The notes under the pieces: generated by a model
Told to the model about the DNA's origin: nothing
Databases searched by the model: none
Seen by the model: only the letters and a program-made list of their open reading frames with translations
Made by a program: the position numbers and the translations under genes
DNA from: Cohnella herbarum
GTDB taxonomy: Bacteria; Bacillota; Bacilli; Paenibacillales; Paenibacillaceae
Direction of reading: 5' to 3'
DNA length: 64,000 nt
Assembly (NCBI RefSeq): GCF_012849095.1
Contig: NZ_CP051680.1
Location: 7,126,001-7,190,000 of the forward strand
Part shown: piece after piece, positions 15,916 to 24,178 of the stretch
How positions within the stretch are numbered: the first letter of the stretch is position 1
How the letters are laid out: every line of letters starts with the position of its first letter

Positions 15916-18154
15916 GCACTTGGTCATGGGAGTTGCTGCGATCGGCATCCTCCTATCTTTGCTTCAATTCGTCGTTATCCCGAAGCTTCAGGTAAGCACG
16001 GCCGTCAAGGACTACGAAGCCGGGAACGTCGGAGGGAAGAAAAGCCTGCTGGCCGCGCTGGAGAATGCGGCTTCCCCATCCAAGAAGTGGGAGCTGATAC
16101 GCGAATACATGATCGGCTACGGATCGGATTCTCCGGCGCACAGCTTCGACGTATACGTAGGCTCCGGTTCGATCATGAGCCATTCTACCGAAAGGGAAAG
16201 CCGTATCTGGAGCTGGGAGGAGAAGCTTCCTTATTTGCGGCAGTATTTGGATGAAGGTCCCGATGACATCTATCGAATCAGCGCGGCGAATCAACTCGTT
16301 CAATACTTCGTTAGCGATGACCGTACGGACGAGGCGCTGGCGATATTGGAAGAGACGGAGTCGCGTTCAGGACGCTCGACGTCGGATAAACTGAAGTTCG
16401 AACGAGCGAAGTTACTTTCGAACGCCGGCGAATCGGGCGAAGCTATGCGGCTTATAAGCGAACTAGAAGCAAAGCGGCCTTCGGTCGATCTCGATTTCGA
16501 TGGAAAGGTTGCGCAGTTAAAGGCGCAATTGCTCGTGGGGGAAGGCAGGGCGGATTTCGCGCTTAAGGAAATCGATCGAGAGTTGGACGAGACCAGGAAG
16601 TGGATGGCGGACGAGAAAAAGAAGTTTCCCGAAATGGACGAATTTACGCCGGTTAAGTTGGAACAGCTCACCTCGTTCCGGGAGCAATTGGTGCGCGCAT
16701 TGAACGACAATGCGCAAACCGAGACGGCAACCGTGTCGGGTACCGTGAAACGAAGCGATGGCACGGCTATGGCTCGCGTAGGCGTATTCTTAAGGGCTGA
16801 ACAAGACGTTAGCCATAGCGTAACGGACGGAGAACCGTACCAGATGATTACGGACTCCCATGGGAGATATGAGTTCAAGAACGTCATCCCGGGCAATTAT
16901 CAATTGTATATCGGGCTACTGTACGATCAGATCGATGGTTGGACATGGCCGACGATGGTTGACGATTGGATTGCGGTCGGTAACGGACACTCGGTCGCCC
17001 AGGACGTGACGCTGCGTCCGCTGATCGAAATTCAGGAGCCGGCTAACGATGCGACCCTCACCGGAAGAACGGTGAAGTTCCGCTGGAAACCCGTCGAAGG
17101 GGCGGCGTACTATGCGCTATATGGGAAAGCGCCGCTCGAAAGCGGCGTATCGAATTTGCGATTGCAAGATCGAATCGCGGACGCTTCCGCGGACGTACCC
17201 GTCGAAACCCTTTACCAAGCATCCGGTGGGTTCTCGCTAAGGGAAGTGGACGGCAAGATGGTCGTCACGGCTAAGGATTTGCTCGGTTTAGCGAATCCGA
17301 ACAACCGCTATTCATGGTACGTTGAGGCCTATGACGCCAACGACCGAATGATCACGAGAAGCGATGGCTATCGGTTAAACGAAAATACGATGGGAGCTTT
17401 GCCGTTCTTCTATTTGAAGGAGCGCACCCTTACCGCCGCGGATGAATTTATGATCAACGAGCAGTTGGATTTGGCTCTGTCTGCATATAAGAAAGACTTC
17501 GCAGCCGACCGGTCGGATCGGCACAGCCTGCATATGATCATCCGCATTCTAGGGGCACAAGCTTCCATGGCCCGAGAATATGAGTTGTCCGAGGAGGCGA
17601 TCTCTTATCTCGAGAAAATGCAGGAGTTGAATCCGGGGAGCAGGGATATATTGTTTCAATTATTCGATGTTTACGAAAGCCGGCGGAATTGGGCGAAAGC
17701 CGATGAGTACTACCATAGGTATCTTATCGCGAACGGAGGCAAACCGGAGGGTTACACCCAGTCCCGGTATGCGTCCGCGCTAATGATGCAACGACGGTTT
17801 GCGGATGCGGCAGAACAGTTCCGGGAGGCGATGGAGAGCGACCGGTCTCATCGCTTTATCGGCAATTACTTGGCGGTCGAACTGTACGTCGCGGGCTCGA
17901 TCGAAACCGCCGCGAGATTAGCCGAGGAGTACCCCGAGTGGGCTCCCTTGGAGCGAGGTGTCCCAAATTGGAGCGGACTGGTCATGACCCTCGAACGAGA
18001 AAGCCGCTTAGATGAACGCGGTTATATCGAGGAACTGAGACGCGTTCTGGAATATTTTTTCGACGGGGAACAAGCGCAATTGGACAAATGGTCGTCCTCG
18101 ACGGACAAGAAGGGGATAAAGGCTTTCATTGACGCTTTGCTGAAAGTAGATTGA
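15893..18154 (+). CDS. membrane-anchored TPR protein with carboxypeptidase-regulatory-like domain
   Basis: An N-terminal membrane helix (LVMGVAAIGILLSLLQFVV) anchors a large extracellular protein. An alpha-helical TPR-like region (about 90-250) precedes a CarboxypepD_reg beta-sandwich (ATVSGTVKRSDGTAMARVGVF ... DSHGRYEFKNVIPGNYQLY), then a fibronectin-like segment (VKFRWKPVEGAAYYALYGKAPL) and C-terminal TPR repeats from about 530 (ELSEEAISYLEKMQELNPG, WAKADEYYHRYL, ADAAEQFREAMESD). The start is TTG 15893 or GTG 15899, within the end of the upstream gene. Third gene of the ECF sigma set; it may sense or execute an envelope stress response. No catalytic domain is seen. Confidence 0.78.
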   Translation: MKVTLKVKHLVMGVAAIGILLSLLQFVVIPKLQVSTAVKDYEAGNVGGKKSLLAALENAASPSKKWELIREYMIGYGSDSPAHSFDVYVGSGSIMSHSTERESRIWSWEEKLPYLRQYLDEGPDDIYRISAANQLVQYFVSDDRTDEALAILEETESRSGRSTSDKLKFERAKLLSNAGESGEAMRLISELEAKRPSVDLDFDGKVAQLKAQLLVGEGRADFALKEIDRELDETRKWMADEKKKFPEMDEFTPVKLEQLTSFREQLVRALNDNAQTETATVSGTVKRSDGTAMARVGVFLRAEQDVSHSVTDGEPYQMITDSHGRYEFKNVIPGNYQLYIGLLYDQIDGWTWPTMVDDWIAVGNGHSVAQDVTLRPLIEIQEPANDATLTGRTVKFRWKPVEGAAYYALYGKAPLESGVSNLRLQDRIADASADVPVETLYQASGGFSLREVDGKMVVTAKDLLGLANPNNRYSWYVEAYDANDRMITRSDGYRLNENTMGALPFFYLKERTLTAADEFMINEQLDLALSAYKKDFAADRSDRHSLHMIIRILGAQASMAREYELSEEAISYLEKMQELNPGSRDILFQLFDVYESRRNWAKADEYYHRYLIANGGKPEGYTQSRYASALMMQRRFADAAEQFREAMESDRSHRFIGNYLAVELYVAGSIETAARLAEEYPEWAPLERGVPNWSGLVMTLERESRLDERGYIEELRRVLEYFFDGEQAQLDKWSSSTDKKGIKAFIDALLKVD

Positions 18155-18190
18155 AGCCCAGGGATAAGGAAAGAGATCGATTGTTGCCTA

Positions 18191-18237
18191 ATGTCACAAT
18201 GTCATTCCTTGACATCAAGGAACTCCGCTCCTAAACT
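18191..18237 (+). promoter_or_regulatory. promoter of Fsr-like exporter with palindromic operator over the -35
   Basis: TTGACA (18209-18214), 17 bases, TAAACT (18232-18237). The -35 is embedded in ATGTCA-TTCCT-TGACAT (18199-18215), a perfect 6-bp inverted repeat, and a further direct ATGTCA lies at 18191. This arrangement fits a repressor binding site; the regulator is unknown. Confidence 0.6.
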
Positions 18238-18275
18238 TGATATTCATAAGCTTTATCTCATCGGAGGAATGACTC

Positions 18276-19502
18276 GTGGCTTCAAACGTTGGTTCCAATT
18301 CGGCGGCATCGCAGGGAACCAAAGCCGTAATGCCCGTGCTCTTGGCGATTAGCTTAGTGCACATGCTTAACGATTCCATGCAAGCGGTCGTGCCGGCTTT
18401 GTACCCGATCTTGGAAGATTCTTTGGACTTGTCGCTCATGCAGGTCGGCTGGATCGGTTTTATGTTGAATATGACTTCATCCGTTATGCAACCCGTCGTC
18501 GGCGCCTATTCCGACCGCCGATCGATGCCGATCATGCTCCCGATCGGGATGGGCCTAAGCATGATCGGTATGATAGGCATCGCTTTCGCTCCGCAGTTCT
18601 GGTTCTTGCTGATTGCGGTCGTCTTCATCGGATTAGGTTCGGCGATCTTTCACCCCGAGGGCTCGAGAGTGGTGTATTTCGCGGCCGGAGGCAAGCGCGG
18701 ATTCGCCCAATCGGTCTATCAAGTCGGAGGGAACGCGGGTAGCTCCTTGGCTCCCCTGATGACGGCATTCATTTTCGTGCCGCTCGGACAATTCGGCGCG
18801 ATCTGGGGAACTTTGTTCGCGGGATTCGCGATTGCGGTATTGCTCGGACTCTTACCTTGGTATAGACGCAAGCTGGCGGAGTGGGAGACGGAACGGTCGA
18901 GGGCGGCAGCGGGCAAGGCTGGTTCGACGCTAGTCGAGAAAATGAGCCATCCGCGGGTCAAATTCGCGATGGCGATGCTCGTGTTTCTGGTATTTGCCCG
19001 TTCGTGGTACCATGCGGCAATTAGCAGCTTCTATCAGTTTTTCCTGAAGGATCACTATGGGCTCACGACGCAGCAAGCCCAGATTCCGGTGTTCCTGTTT
19101 CTAGCGGCGGGCGTGCTCGGCACTTATTTCGGCGGGGTTCTCGCGGATAAGCTCGGGTTGAAGAACATGATCGTGTTCTCCATAGCCGGTGCGGCCCCGA
19201 TCGCCCTCGTTCTCCCTCATCTTCCGCTATTCTGGATCTATCCCGTCATTACGGTGCTCGGATTCGTCGTATTATCCGGCTTCTCCGTCAGCGTCGTATA
19301 CGCGCAATTCCTTATGCCGGCGAACGTCGGCATGGCTTCCGGTTTGACGACCGGATTAGCCTTCGGCATGGGAGCTATCGGAGCTGTCGCGCTAGGAAAA
19401 GCGGCGGACGTTTATGGACTGTACGACGTGATGCTCGCTTGCAGCTTCCTTCCGCTCGTTGGACTGTTCGCTCTTTGGCTTCCGTCCGATCGTAAGAAAT
19501 AA
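18276..19502 (+). CDS. MFS exporter, fosmidomycin-resistance (Fsr) type
   Basis: A GTG start at 18276 follows GGAGG by eight bases. About 408 residues with 12 predicted helices. The N-terminal SLVHMLNDSMQAVVPALYPIL, the helix 2-3 loop GAYSDRRSMPIM and FIGLGSAIFHPEGSRVVYFAAGGKRGFAQSVYQVGGNAGSSL (in part) are typical of the Fsr/NarK-like branch. It exports small molecules with proton exchange; actual substrate unknown. It stands alone between its own promoter and a strong terminator. Confidence 0.87.
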   Translation: MASNVGSNSAASQGTKAVMPVLLAISLVHMLNDSMQAVVPALYPILEDSLDLSLMQVGWIGFMLNMTSSVMQPVVGAYSDRRSMPIMLPIGMGLSMIGMIGIAFAPQFWFLLIAVVFIGLGSAIFHPEGSRVVYFAAGGKRGFAQSVYQVGGNAGSSLAPLMTAFIFVPLGQFGAIWGTLFAGFAIAVLLGLLPWYRRKLAEWETERSRAAAGKAGSTLVEKMSHPRVKFAMAMLVFLVFARSWYHAAISSFYQFFLKDHYGLTTQQAQIPVFLFLAAGVLGTYFGGVLADKLGLKNMIVFSIAGAAPIALVLPHLPLFWIYPVITVLGFVVLSGFSVSVVYAQFLMPANVGMASGLTTGLAFGMGAIGAVALGKAADVYGLYDVMLACSFLPLVGLFALWLPSDRKK

Positions 19503-19503
19503 C

Positions 19504-19556
19504 GAAAAGCCCCGCCGGTTTGCCATCAAGGCAAATCGGCGGGGCTTTTCGTTTTG
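19504..19556. terminator. strong terminator after Fsr-like exporter
   Basis: GAAAAGCCCCGCCG..TTTGCC and GGCAAA..CGGCGGGGCTTTTC form a stem of about 20 bp with one mismatch and end in TTTTC-GTTTT. Confidence 0.95.
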
Positions 19557-19600
19557 GAAGTGGAACATTACCTTTCAGGAAACAATCTTGACCGAATAGG

Positions 19601-19624
19601 CGGTATAAAGTCCGGTATAAAGTC
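19601..19624. repeat. two perfect 12-bp tandem copies
   Basis: CGGTATAAAGTC occurs twice head to tail at 19601-19612 and 19613-19624, between the exporter terminator and the beta-helix gene promoter. It may be a direct-repeat regulator site; nothing else supports this. Confidence 0.5.
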
Positions 19625-19698
19625 GCCCCTCAATAATAAGTTATCAAAAGACTATAAAAGATGGGAAATTACAATAGTTGGCAGTACGTTGCGCTCGG

Positions 19699-19704
19699 TA
19701 TAAT
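19699..19704 (+). promoter_or_regulatory. -10 element of the beta-helix gene
   Basis: A perfect TATAAT lies 69 bases before the start codon; upstream TAGTTG at an 18-base spacing or TTGGCA at 15 could act as -35. Confidence 0.45.
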
Positions 19705-19773
19705 AGGATTAATTGCCCTCGGGGCGTCATTTCGCGGGGCTAACTAGATAACGATATCCGAGGAGGAACCGAA

Positions 19774-20949
19774 ATGAACGGAAACCACGTGTTAAAGAGC
19801 AGAAAACAACCGATTACGGTCGGAGGTCCGGACAGCGACTTCCCGGGTTTTACCTCCCAGGCGATCCAATCGGCCGTCGAAGCGGCTTCGCGGTCGGGCG
19901 GGGGCGGCGTTCTGCTGGATAAAGGCATCTTTCGGATGGACGGGCCGGTTCGGCTCGTAGACGGCTTAACCTTGCAAGGATCGGGTCCGGAGACGGTGCT
20001 GCGCAAGGCGGACGGCTTCCGAAGCCGCTTTACGCTTGACGCCGATTACGGAGAGCTACGAGCGGAGGTCGAGGACGCCTCCGGGTTCCGCGTCGGCATG
20101 GGCTTGCAAATCTTCGACGACTCGCAAAAATACGGCTGGGACGAAAGCACGGCGGTCGTGACAGCCATCGAAGGCAACGTGCTGCATTTCGACCGTTATC
20201 TGGTCCGGGATTACGAAGCGGATAACGGGGGTACCGTCACGAACGCCTGCTCGATCATCGAAGGAACGGAAATCGGGCACGTCCTGATCTCCGACTTGAC
20301 GATAGACGGCAACAAAGCCGCGAACGGGCCGATTGGCGGTTGTCGAGCCGGCGGCATCTATTTATACAAAGCGAACAATTGCCGGATCGAAAGGGTATCC
20401 GTCTTGGACTTCAACGGGGACGGAATCAGCTGGCAGATTACGGAGAACATCTCCCTACATCGCTGCGTCGTCCGGCGTTGCGCCGATTCCGGATTGCACC
20501 CCGGTTCGGGATCTCTGTACTCGCGCGTGACGGAATGCGATTGCAGCGACAACGGTCGGGCGGGATTGTTCATTTGCTGGCGCGTGCAGCATGGAGATTT
20601 CTCGCGCAATACGTTTTCCGGCAACGGAGAATGCGGCATCTCGATCGGGCATAAGGATAGCGACAATCTGTTCGACGGCAACGAGTTCCGAGGCAACGCC
20701 AAAAGCGGCATTATTTTCAGACCGGAGAAAACGGGCAACGGCGCGAACCGGAATATCTGGACGAACAACGTCGTCGAGGATAACGGCAACGAGCAGTCCG
20801 GATATGGCATCTATGCAGAGGGGGCGTCCGCCGACAACGTCTTTCGCGGCAACGCGATTCGCGATACGGGAACAAATCTGCAGAAGACCGGTGTCTGGCT
20901 GGCGGATCACGTCCACGGATTCACGTTCGACGGCGGGGACGGAGCATGA
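19774..20949 (+). CDS. right-handed parallel beta-helix protein (pectate lyase-like fold)
   Basis: About 391 residues; ATG follows GAGGAGG by eight bases. The N-terminus resembles the entry segment of pectate-lyase-3/polygalacturonase-type proteins (FTSQAIQSAVEAASRSGGGGVLLDKGIFRM). From about 170 onwards, repeated coils with N-R-I/F and G-N-x-F/I patterns (NCRIERVSVLDFNGDGISW, GNGECGISIGHKDSDNLFDGNEF, ADNVFRGNAIRDTG) mark a beta-helix. No signal peptide is visible, so it may act on imported oligosaccharides or leave by another path. It opens a locus with a sugar ABC importer, a YesM/YesN pair and an agarase-like hydrolase. Lyase or hydrolase activity is plausible but no catalytic residues were assigned. 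Confidence 0.8.
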   Translation: MNGNHVLKSRKQPITVGGPDSDFPGFTSQAIQSAVEAASRSGGGGVLLDKGIFRMDGPVRLVDGLTLQGSGPETVLRKADGFRSRFTLDADYGELRAEVEDASGFRVGMGLQIFDDSQKYGWDESTAVVTAIEGNVLHFDRYLVRDYEADNGGTVTNACSIIEGTEIGHVLISDLTIDGNKAANGPIGGCRAGGIYLYKANNCRIERVSVLDFNGDGISWQITENISLHRCVVRRCADSGLHPGSGSLYSRVTECDCSDNGRAGLFICWRVQHGDFSRNTFSGNGECGISIGHKDSDNLFDGNEFRGNAKSGIIFRPEKTGNGANRNIWTNNVVEDNGNEQSGYGIYAEGASADNVFRGNAIRDTGTNLQKTGVWLADHVHGFTFDGGDGA

Positions 20950-21258
20950 AGCTGCCTCTTTGCAGCATTGGCGGATGAGACCCGCGGCGACCAGTTGACC
21001 GATACGACGGACGAGACGGGGATGGACAATGTCAAGGTAAGGACTTCTACAATCTGCATCAGGCCGGCGAAGCCTCTCTTGAGGCTTGTACCGGTCTTTT
21101 CCCTATGTCGGCAACGCGCATCAAAGAGCGAAGCGGCATGGATTAGAAGTTGGCTAACAGAAACCAATGAATGTTAAGCGGTTACAATATACCACGGCGA
21201 TTAGGATGTCTATACTGAATTTTGTAGCTTAATATATCGCTGATAAGGGGTGTCTTGC
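20950..21258. other. intergenic stretch: terminator, cre-like site, weak promoter
   Basis: The 309 bases between the beta-helix and binding-protein genes hold a hairpin terminator (21061-21100), a degenerate cre-like sequence GTTAAGCGGTTACA (21173-21186, 12 of 14 consensus positions) and a TATACT (21211-21216) that may be the -10 of the transporter operon. No gene was recognised in it. Confidence 0.5.
21061..21100 (+). terminator. terminator after beta-helix gene
   Basis: GGCCGGcGAAGCCTC-TCTT-GAGGCTTgtaCCGGTC forms an interrupted stem followed by TTTTCCC. Confidence 0.65.
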
Positions 21259-22959
21259 ATGCAATACCAATGGCGTAAACGGTTCAGCCTGGTTTTGGCG
21301 GTTATTCTGATCGCGGGTTTGGTCGCCGGTTGTTCGGGGAATGGCAATTCGTCTCCGTCCGCTTCGGGGGAAGCGGGCGCAGCATCGAACGGAGCAGCGG
21401 GAGAGGGAGATTCGTTGCCCGAAATCGATGGCAAATTCGTCCCGGAAGTGACGCTTACGAACGTCCGTGCGCTCGGGGACGACGTCAAGTTCAAGGACGG
21501 GGAGACGATCGACAACAACGTGTATACGAAGTGGATGAAAGAGCGGCTCGGAATCAACGTTAAGTATTTATGGACGACTCCGAAGGCCAACGATGCCTTC
21601 AAGACGAAGCTGACTCTGTCGATGACGGCCAATGAAGAGTTTCCCGACATTATTGAAGTTCCGGGAACGGAAGCCCACGCGTTGATCGAATCGGGTAAAT
21701 TCCAGGATGCGGGGGCGCTGTTCGACAAATACGCTTCGGAAGCTTACAAGAAAGCGATGGCCGAAGTGCCGGACGCTTGGCTTCCTTACGTTAGGGACGG
21801 AAAGCGAATGGCGATCCCGGGAATCGATTATATCATGCAGCACGACGACGCGATGTTTATTCGCCAGGATTGGCTGGATAAGCTCGGCTTAAAGGCGCCG
21901 ACGACGATCGACGAGATGGAGAAGGTCATGGACGCCTTCGTGAATCAAGATCCGGACGGCAACAGCAAGAAGGATACGTACGGTATGATCTCGACCATGA
22001 AGGAAAGCTATAACGCTTGGATCGGTACCGGAGAAATCTTCGGAGCGTTCGGAGCGGTGCCGCAAATCTGGGAGAAGGACGAGAGCGGCGAGGTTGTGTA
22101 CGGCTCGGTGCGACCGGAAATCAAGCAGGCGCTAGGCAAGCTGAAGGAATGGATCGAGAAGGGCTATCTGCATAAGGAGGTCGCGCTCCAGGATGAAATG
22201 AAGGCAGCCGAGCTGTTCATCTCCGGCAAGGCGGGCATCGCCTTCGGTCCGACATGGTTGTATAACTGGCCGCTGCAAGACGTCGTTAAGAACGTACCGG
22301 AAGCGGTCGTGAAGCCTTATCCGCTGCCTGCGGGACCGGACGGTAAAATAGGCCAGGCTAGCGAAGGCACGCACGTGTTGGTCACGTTGATTAACAAAGA
22401 CATGAAACATCCGGAAATCTATTTCAAGTATATCAACTATATGTACGACCATTATAACGATCCGGTGGCAGGCGGCGAGTTCGAATACGGTTTCGCCAAG
22501 GGCTACGACTACGATATCGTCGACGGCAAACCGGTGTTCGAGGGGAACATTCCGGGCGGATACATCGATCCGGCGAAATATTTCCTCGGCATCCCGCCGC
22601 GCACGCCATCCATGTTCGTCAAGACGCTGGCGGAGCTTTACGATGGCAAGGAGCCTTCGACGCCGTATGAGAAGAAGCTCGCGCTCTCTTCCACGAAGCA
22701 ACAGTTGGAAGCGGCGTCGATCGTCTCCAGCCAGCATCAGTATACGCTCGACAATCTGTTTACCGGCGCTCCGACACCGACTTACAAGGACAAATGGGAG
22801 AACCTGAAGCGGATGGAGATTACCGCCTTCACGAAAATCCTGTACGGCAACGCTAGCCTGGACTCCTTCGACGACTTCGTCAAGGATTGGAATGCTGCCG
22901 GTGGCGCACAAGTCACCAAGGAAATCCAAGAATGGTACAAATCAGCAGGGGGCAAGTAA
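21259..22959 (+). CDS. extracellular sugar-binding lipoprotein of ABC importer (LplA-like)
   Basis: Start ATG 21259 (MQYQWRKRFSL) nine bases after AAGGGG. The signal peptide ends in LVAGC, a lipobox, then a Gly/Ser/Ala-rich linker. About 566 residues, the large type of family-1 binding protein found with LplB/LplC permeases in Paenibacillus (motifs DFPDIIEV-like, QDWLDKLGLKAPTTIDEMEKVMDAF, DPDGNSKKDTYG with a calcium-like loop). It captures an oligosaccharide outside the cell for the permeases encoded downstream. A strong hairpin without a T-tract follows its stop and may stabilise its mRNA so that it is made in excess over the permeases. Confidence 0.9.
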   Translation: MQYQWRKRFSLVLAVILIAGLVAGCSGNGNSSPSASGEAGAASNGAAGEGDSLPEIDGKFVPEVTLTNVRALGDDVKFKDGETIDNNVYTKWMKERLGINVKYLWTTPKANDAFKTKLTLSMTANEEFPDIIEVPGTEAHALIESGKFQDAGALFDKYASEAYKKAMAEVPDAWLPYVRDGKRMAIPGIDYIMQHDDAMFIRQDWLDKLGLKAPTTIDEMEKVMDAFVNQDPDGNSKKDTYGMISTMKESYNAWIGTGEIFGAFGAVPQIWEKDESGEVVYGSVRPEIKQALGKLKEWIEKGYLHKEVALQDEMKAAELFISGKAGIAFGPTWLYNWPLQDVVKNVPEAVVKPYPLPAGPDGKIGQASEGTHVLVTLINKDMKHPEIYFKYINYMYDHYNDPVAGGEFEYGFAKGYDYDIVDGKPVFEGNIPGGYIDPAKYFLGIPPRTPSMFVKTLAELYDGKEPSTPYEKKLALSSTKQQLEAASIVSSQHQYTLDNLFTGAPTPTYKDKWENLKRMEITAFTKILYGNASLDSFDDFVKDWNAAGGAQVTKEIQEWYKSAGGK

Positions 22960-22972
22960 CCCAGGAAGACGG

Positions 22973-23020
22973 GCGGAACGATCCTTGAGCCCGCCGTGCG
23001 CGGCTCAAGGATCGTTCCGC
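22973..23020 (+). other. intercistronic hairpin without T-tract
   Basis: GCGGAACGATCCTTGAGCC pairs perfectly with GGCTCAAGGATCGTTCCGC (19 bp) between the binding protein and permease genes. Lacking a T-run (GTTTTGCGG follows), it is more likely an mRNA-end protector or partial attenuator than a full terminator. Confidence 0.8.
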
Positions 23021-23053
23021 GTTTTGCGGCCGAGAACCGGAGGAGGCAGGAGC

Positions 23054-23980
23054 ATGAAAAAAGCGACATACGAACCGAAGATCGGCTGGAATTGGAGAAG
23101 AAACTGGCAGCTTCACGCGATGATGGTTCCTGCCGTGATCGCGGTGTTCATCTTCGCGTATTTGCCCATGGCGGGAGTGATCATGGCTTTCCAGGATTTC
23201 AAGCCTTGGCTGGGAATCGGGGGCTCGCCTTGGGTAGGCTTCAATAACTTTCACAAATTGTTCGGCCAGCAGGACAGCGTTCAGGTAATCTGGAACACGG
23301 TCGTCATCTCGGCTTGGAAAATCGTAGCCGGACTCGTCGTGCCCTTCCTGTTCGCGCTATTGCTGAACGAAGTGCGCAAAGCCGCGTTCAAGAGAACGGT
23401 GCAAACGCTGGTCTATTTGCCCCATTTTCTGTCGTGGGTCATTCTCGGGGGGATCTTAATCGACATGCTATCGGTCGATGGAGGGATGATCAACCGGTTG
23501 CTGTATAACTTGTTCGGAATAGATCCGATCTTCTTCTTGGGCGACGGCAATTGGTTCCGGTTCACGATCGTCGTCAGCCACGTGTGGAAGGAATTCGGCT
23601 TTAGCACGATCGTTTTCCTAGCTACGCTGGCGGGCATAAACCCGACTTTGTACGAAGCGGCGCTGGTGGACGGGGCGAACCGGTGGAAACAAACGCTGCA
23701 TATTACCGTGCCCGCCATGATACCCATTACGATCGTCGTCGGAACGCTGGCGCTCGGAGGCATTCTGAACGCGGGCTTCGATCAAATCTTTAACCTGTAC
23801 AATTCTATGGTGTACGAAAAAGGGGACATTATCGACACTTACGTCTATCGAACCGCGCTCGTGCAAGGAAACTTGGGGTTCGGCACGGCGGTCGGCCTAT
23901 TCAAGTCGATCATCGGCATGTTTCTCATCGTGACGGCTTACCGGATGGCATACGTCTGGGCCAACTATCGCATCTTCTAA
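23054..23980 (+). CDS. ABC sugar permease, LplB/MalF type
   Basis: Start ATG 23054 (MKKATYEPKIGW) after GGAGGCAGG. About 308 residues, six membrane helices (VPAVIAVFIFAYLPMAGVIMAF first) and the EAA loop YEAALVDGANRWKQTLHITVPAMIP that contacts the ATPase. Typical of the CUT1 subfamily in Paenibacillus, in which the ATPase is usually encoded elsewhere; none is present in this window. Its partner permease gene starts 198 bases downstream, separated by a MITE-like element. Confidence 0.92.
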   Translation: MKKATYEPKIGWNWRRNWQLHAMMVPAVIAVFIFAYLPMAGVIMAFQDFKPWLGIGGSPWVGFNNFHKLFGQQDSVQVIWNTVVISAWKIVAGLVVPFLFALLLNEVRKAAFKRTVQTLVYLPHFLSWVILGGILIDMLSVDGGMINRLLYNLFGIDPIFFLGDGNWFRFTIVVSHVWKEFGFSTIVFLATLAGINPTLYEAALVDGANRWKQTLHITVPAMIPITIVVGTLALGGILNAGFDQIFNLYNSMVYEKGDIIDTYVYRTALVQGNLGFGTAVGLFKSIIGMFLIVTAYRMAYVWANYRIF

Positions 23981-23986
23981 GAGGAT

Positions 23987-24147
23987 GTTCAAAAAGCCCA
24001 ATTTTGATCACGAAGCTAATCGGGAAGCGGATTCGACGTCTAATCTTGAATTCAGCCGGATCTTCCGGTAATCATGTAGGTTTGCCTACATTCTGTTCCT
24101 CATCACCGGTCTTCATCCAACCTTCTTGAAAATCAGACTTTTTGAAC
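23987..24147. mobile_element. 161-bp MITE-like element with imperfect terminal inverted repeats
   Basis: GTTCAAAAAGCCCAATTTTG at 23987 and GAAAATCAGACTTTTTGAAC ending at 24147 are inverted repeats matching at about 15-16 of 20 positions, perfect over the outer ten. The interior has no open reading frame and includes smaller palindromes (GGATCTTCCGG, GTAGGTTTGCCTAC). It splits two permease genes that are normally adjacent. No transposase is seen in the window. Confidence 0.55.
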
Positions 24148-24178
24148 TCGTACTTCTAAGTGAAACGAGGGGTTTCCC

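Noticed and set aside
20950-21060. Remnant of a further carbohydrate gene
   Set aside because: Short open frames exist but show no recognisable motif; calling a pseudogene is not justified.
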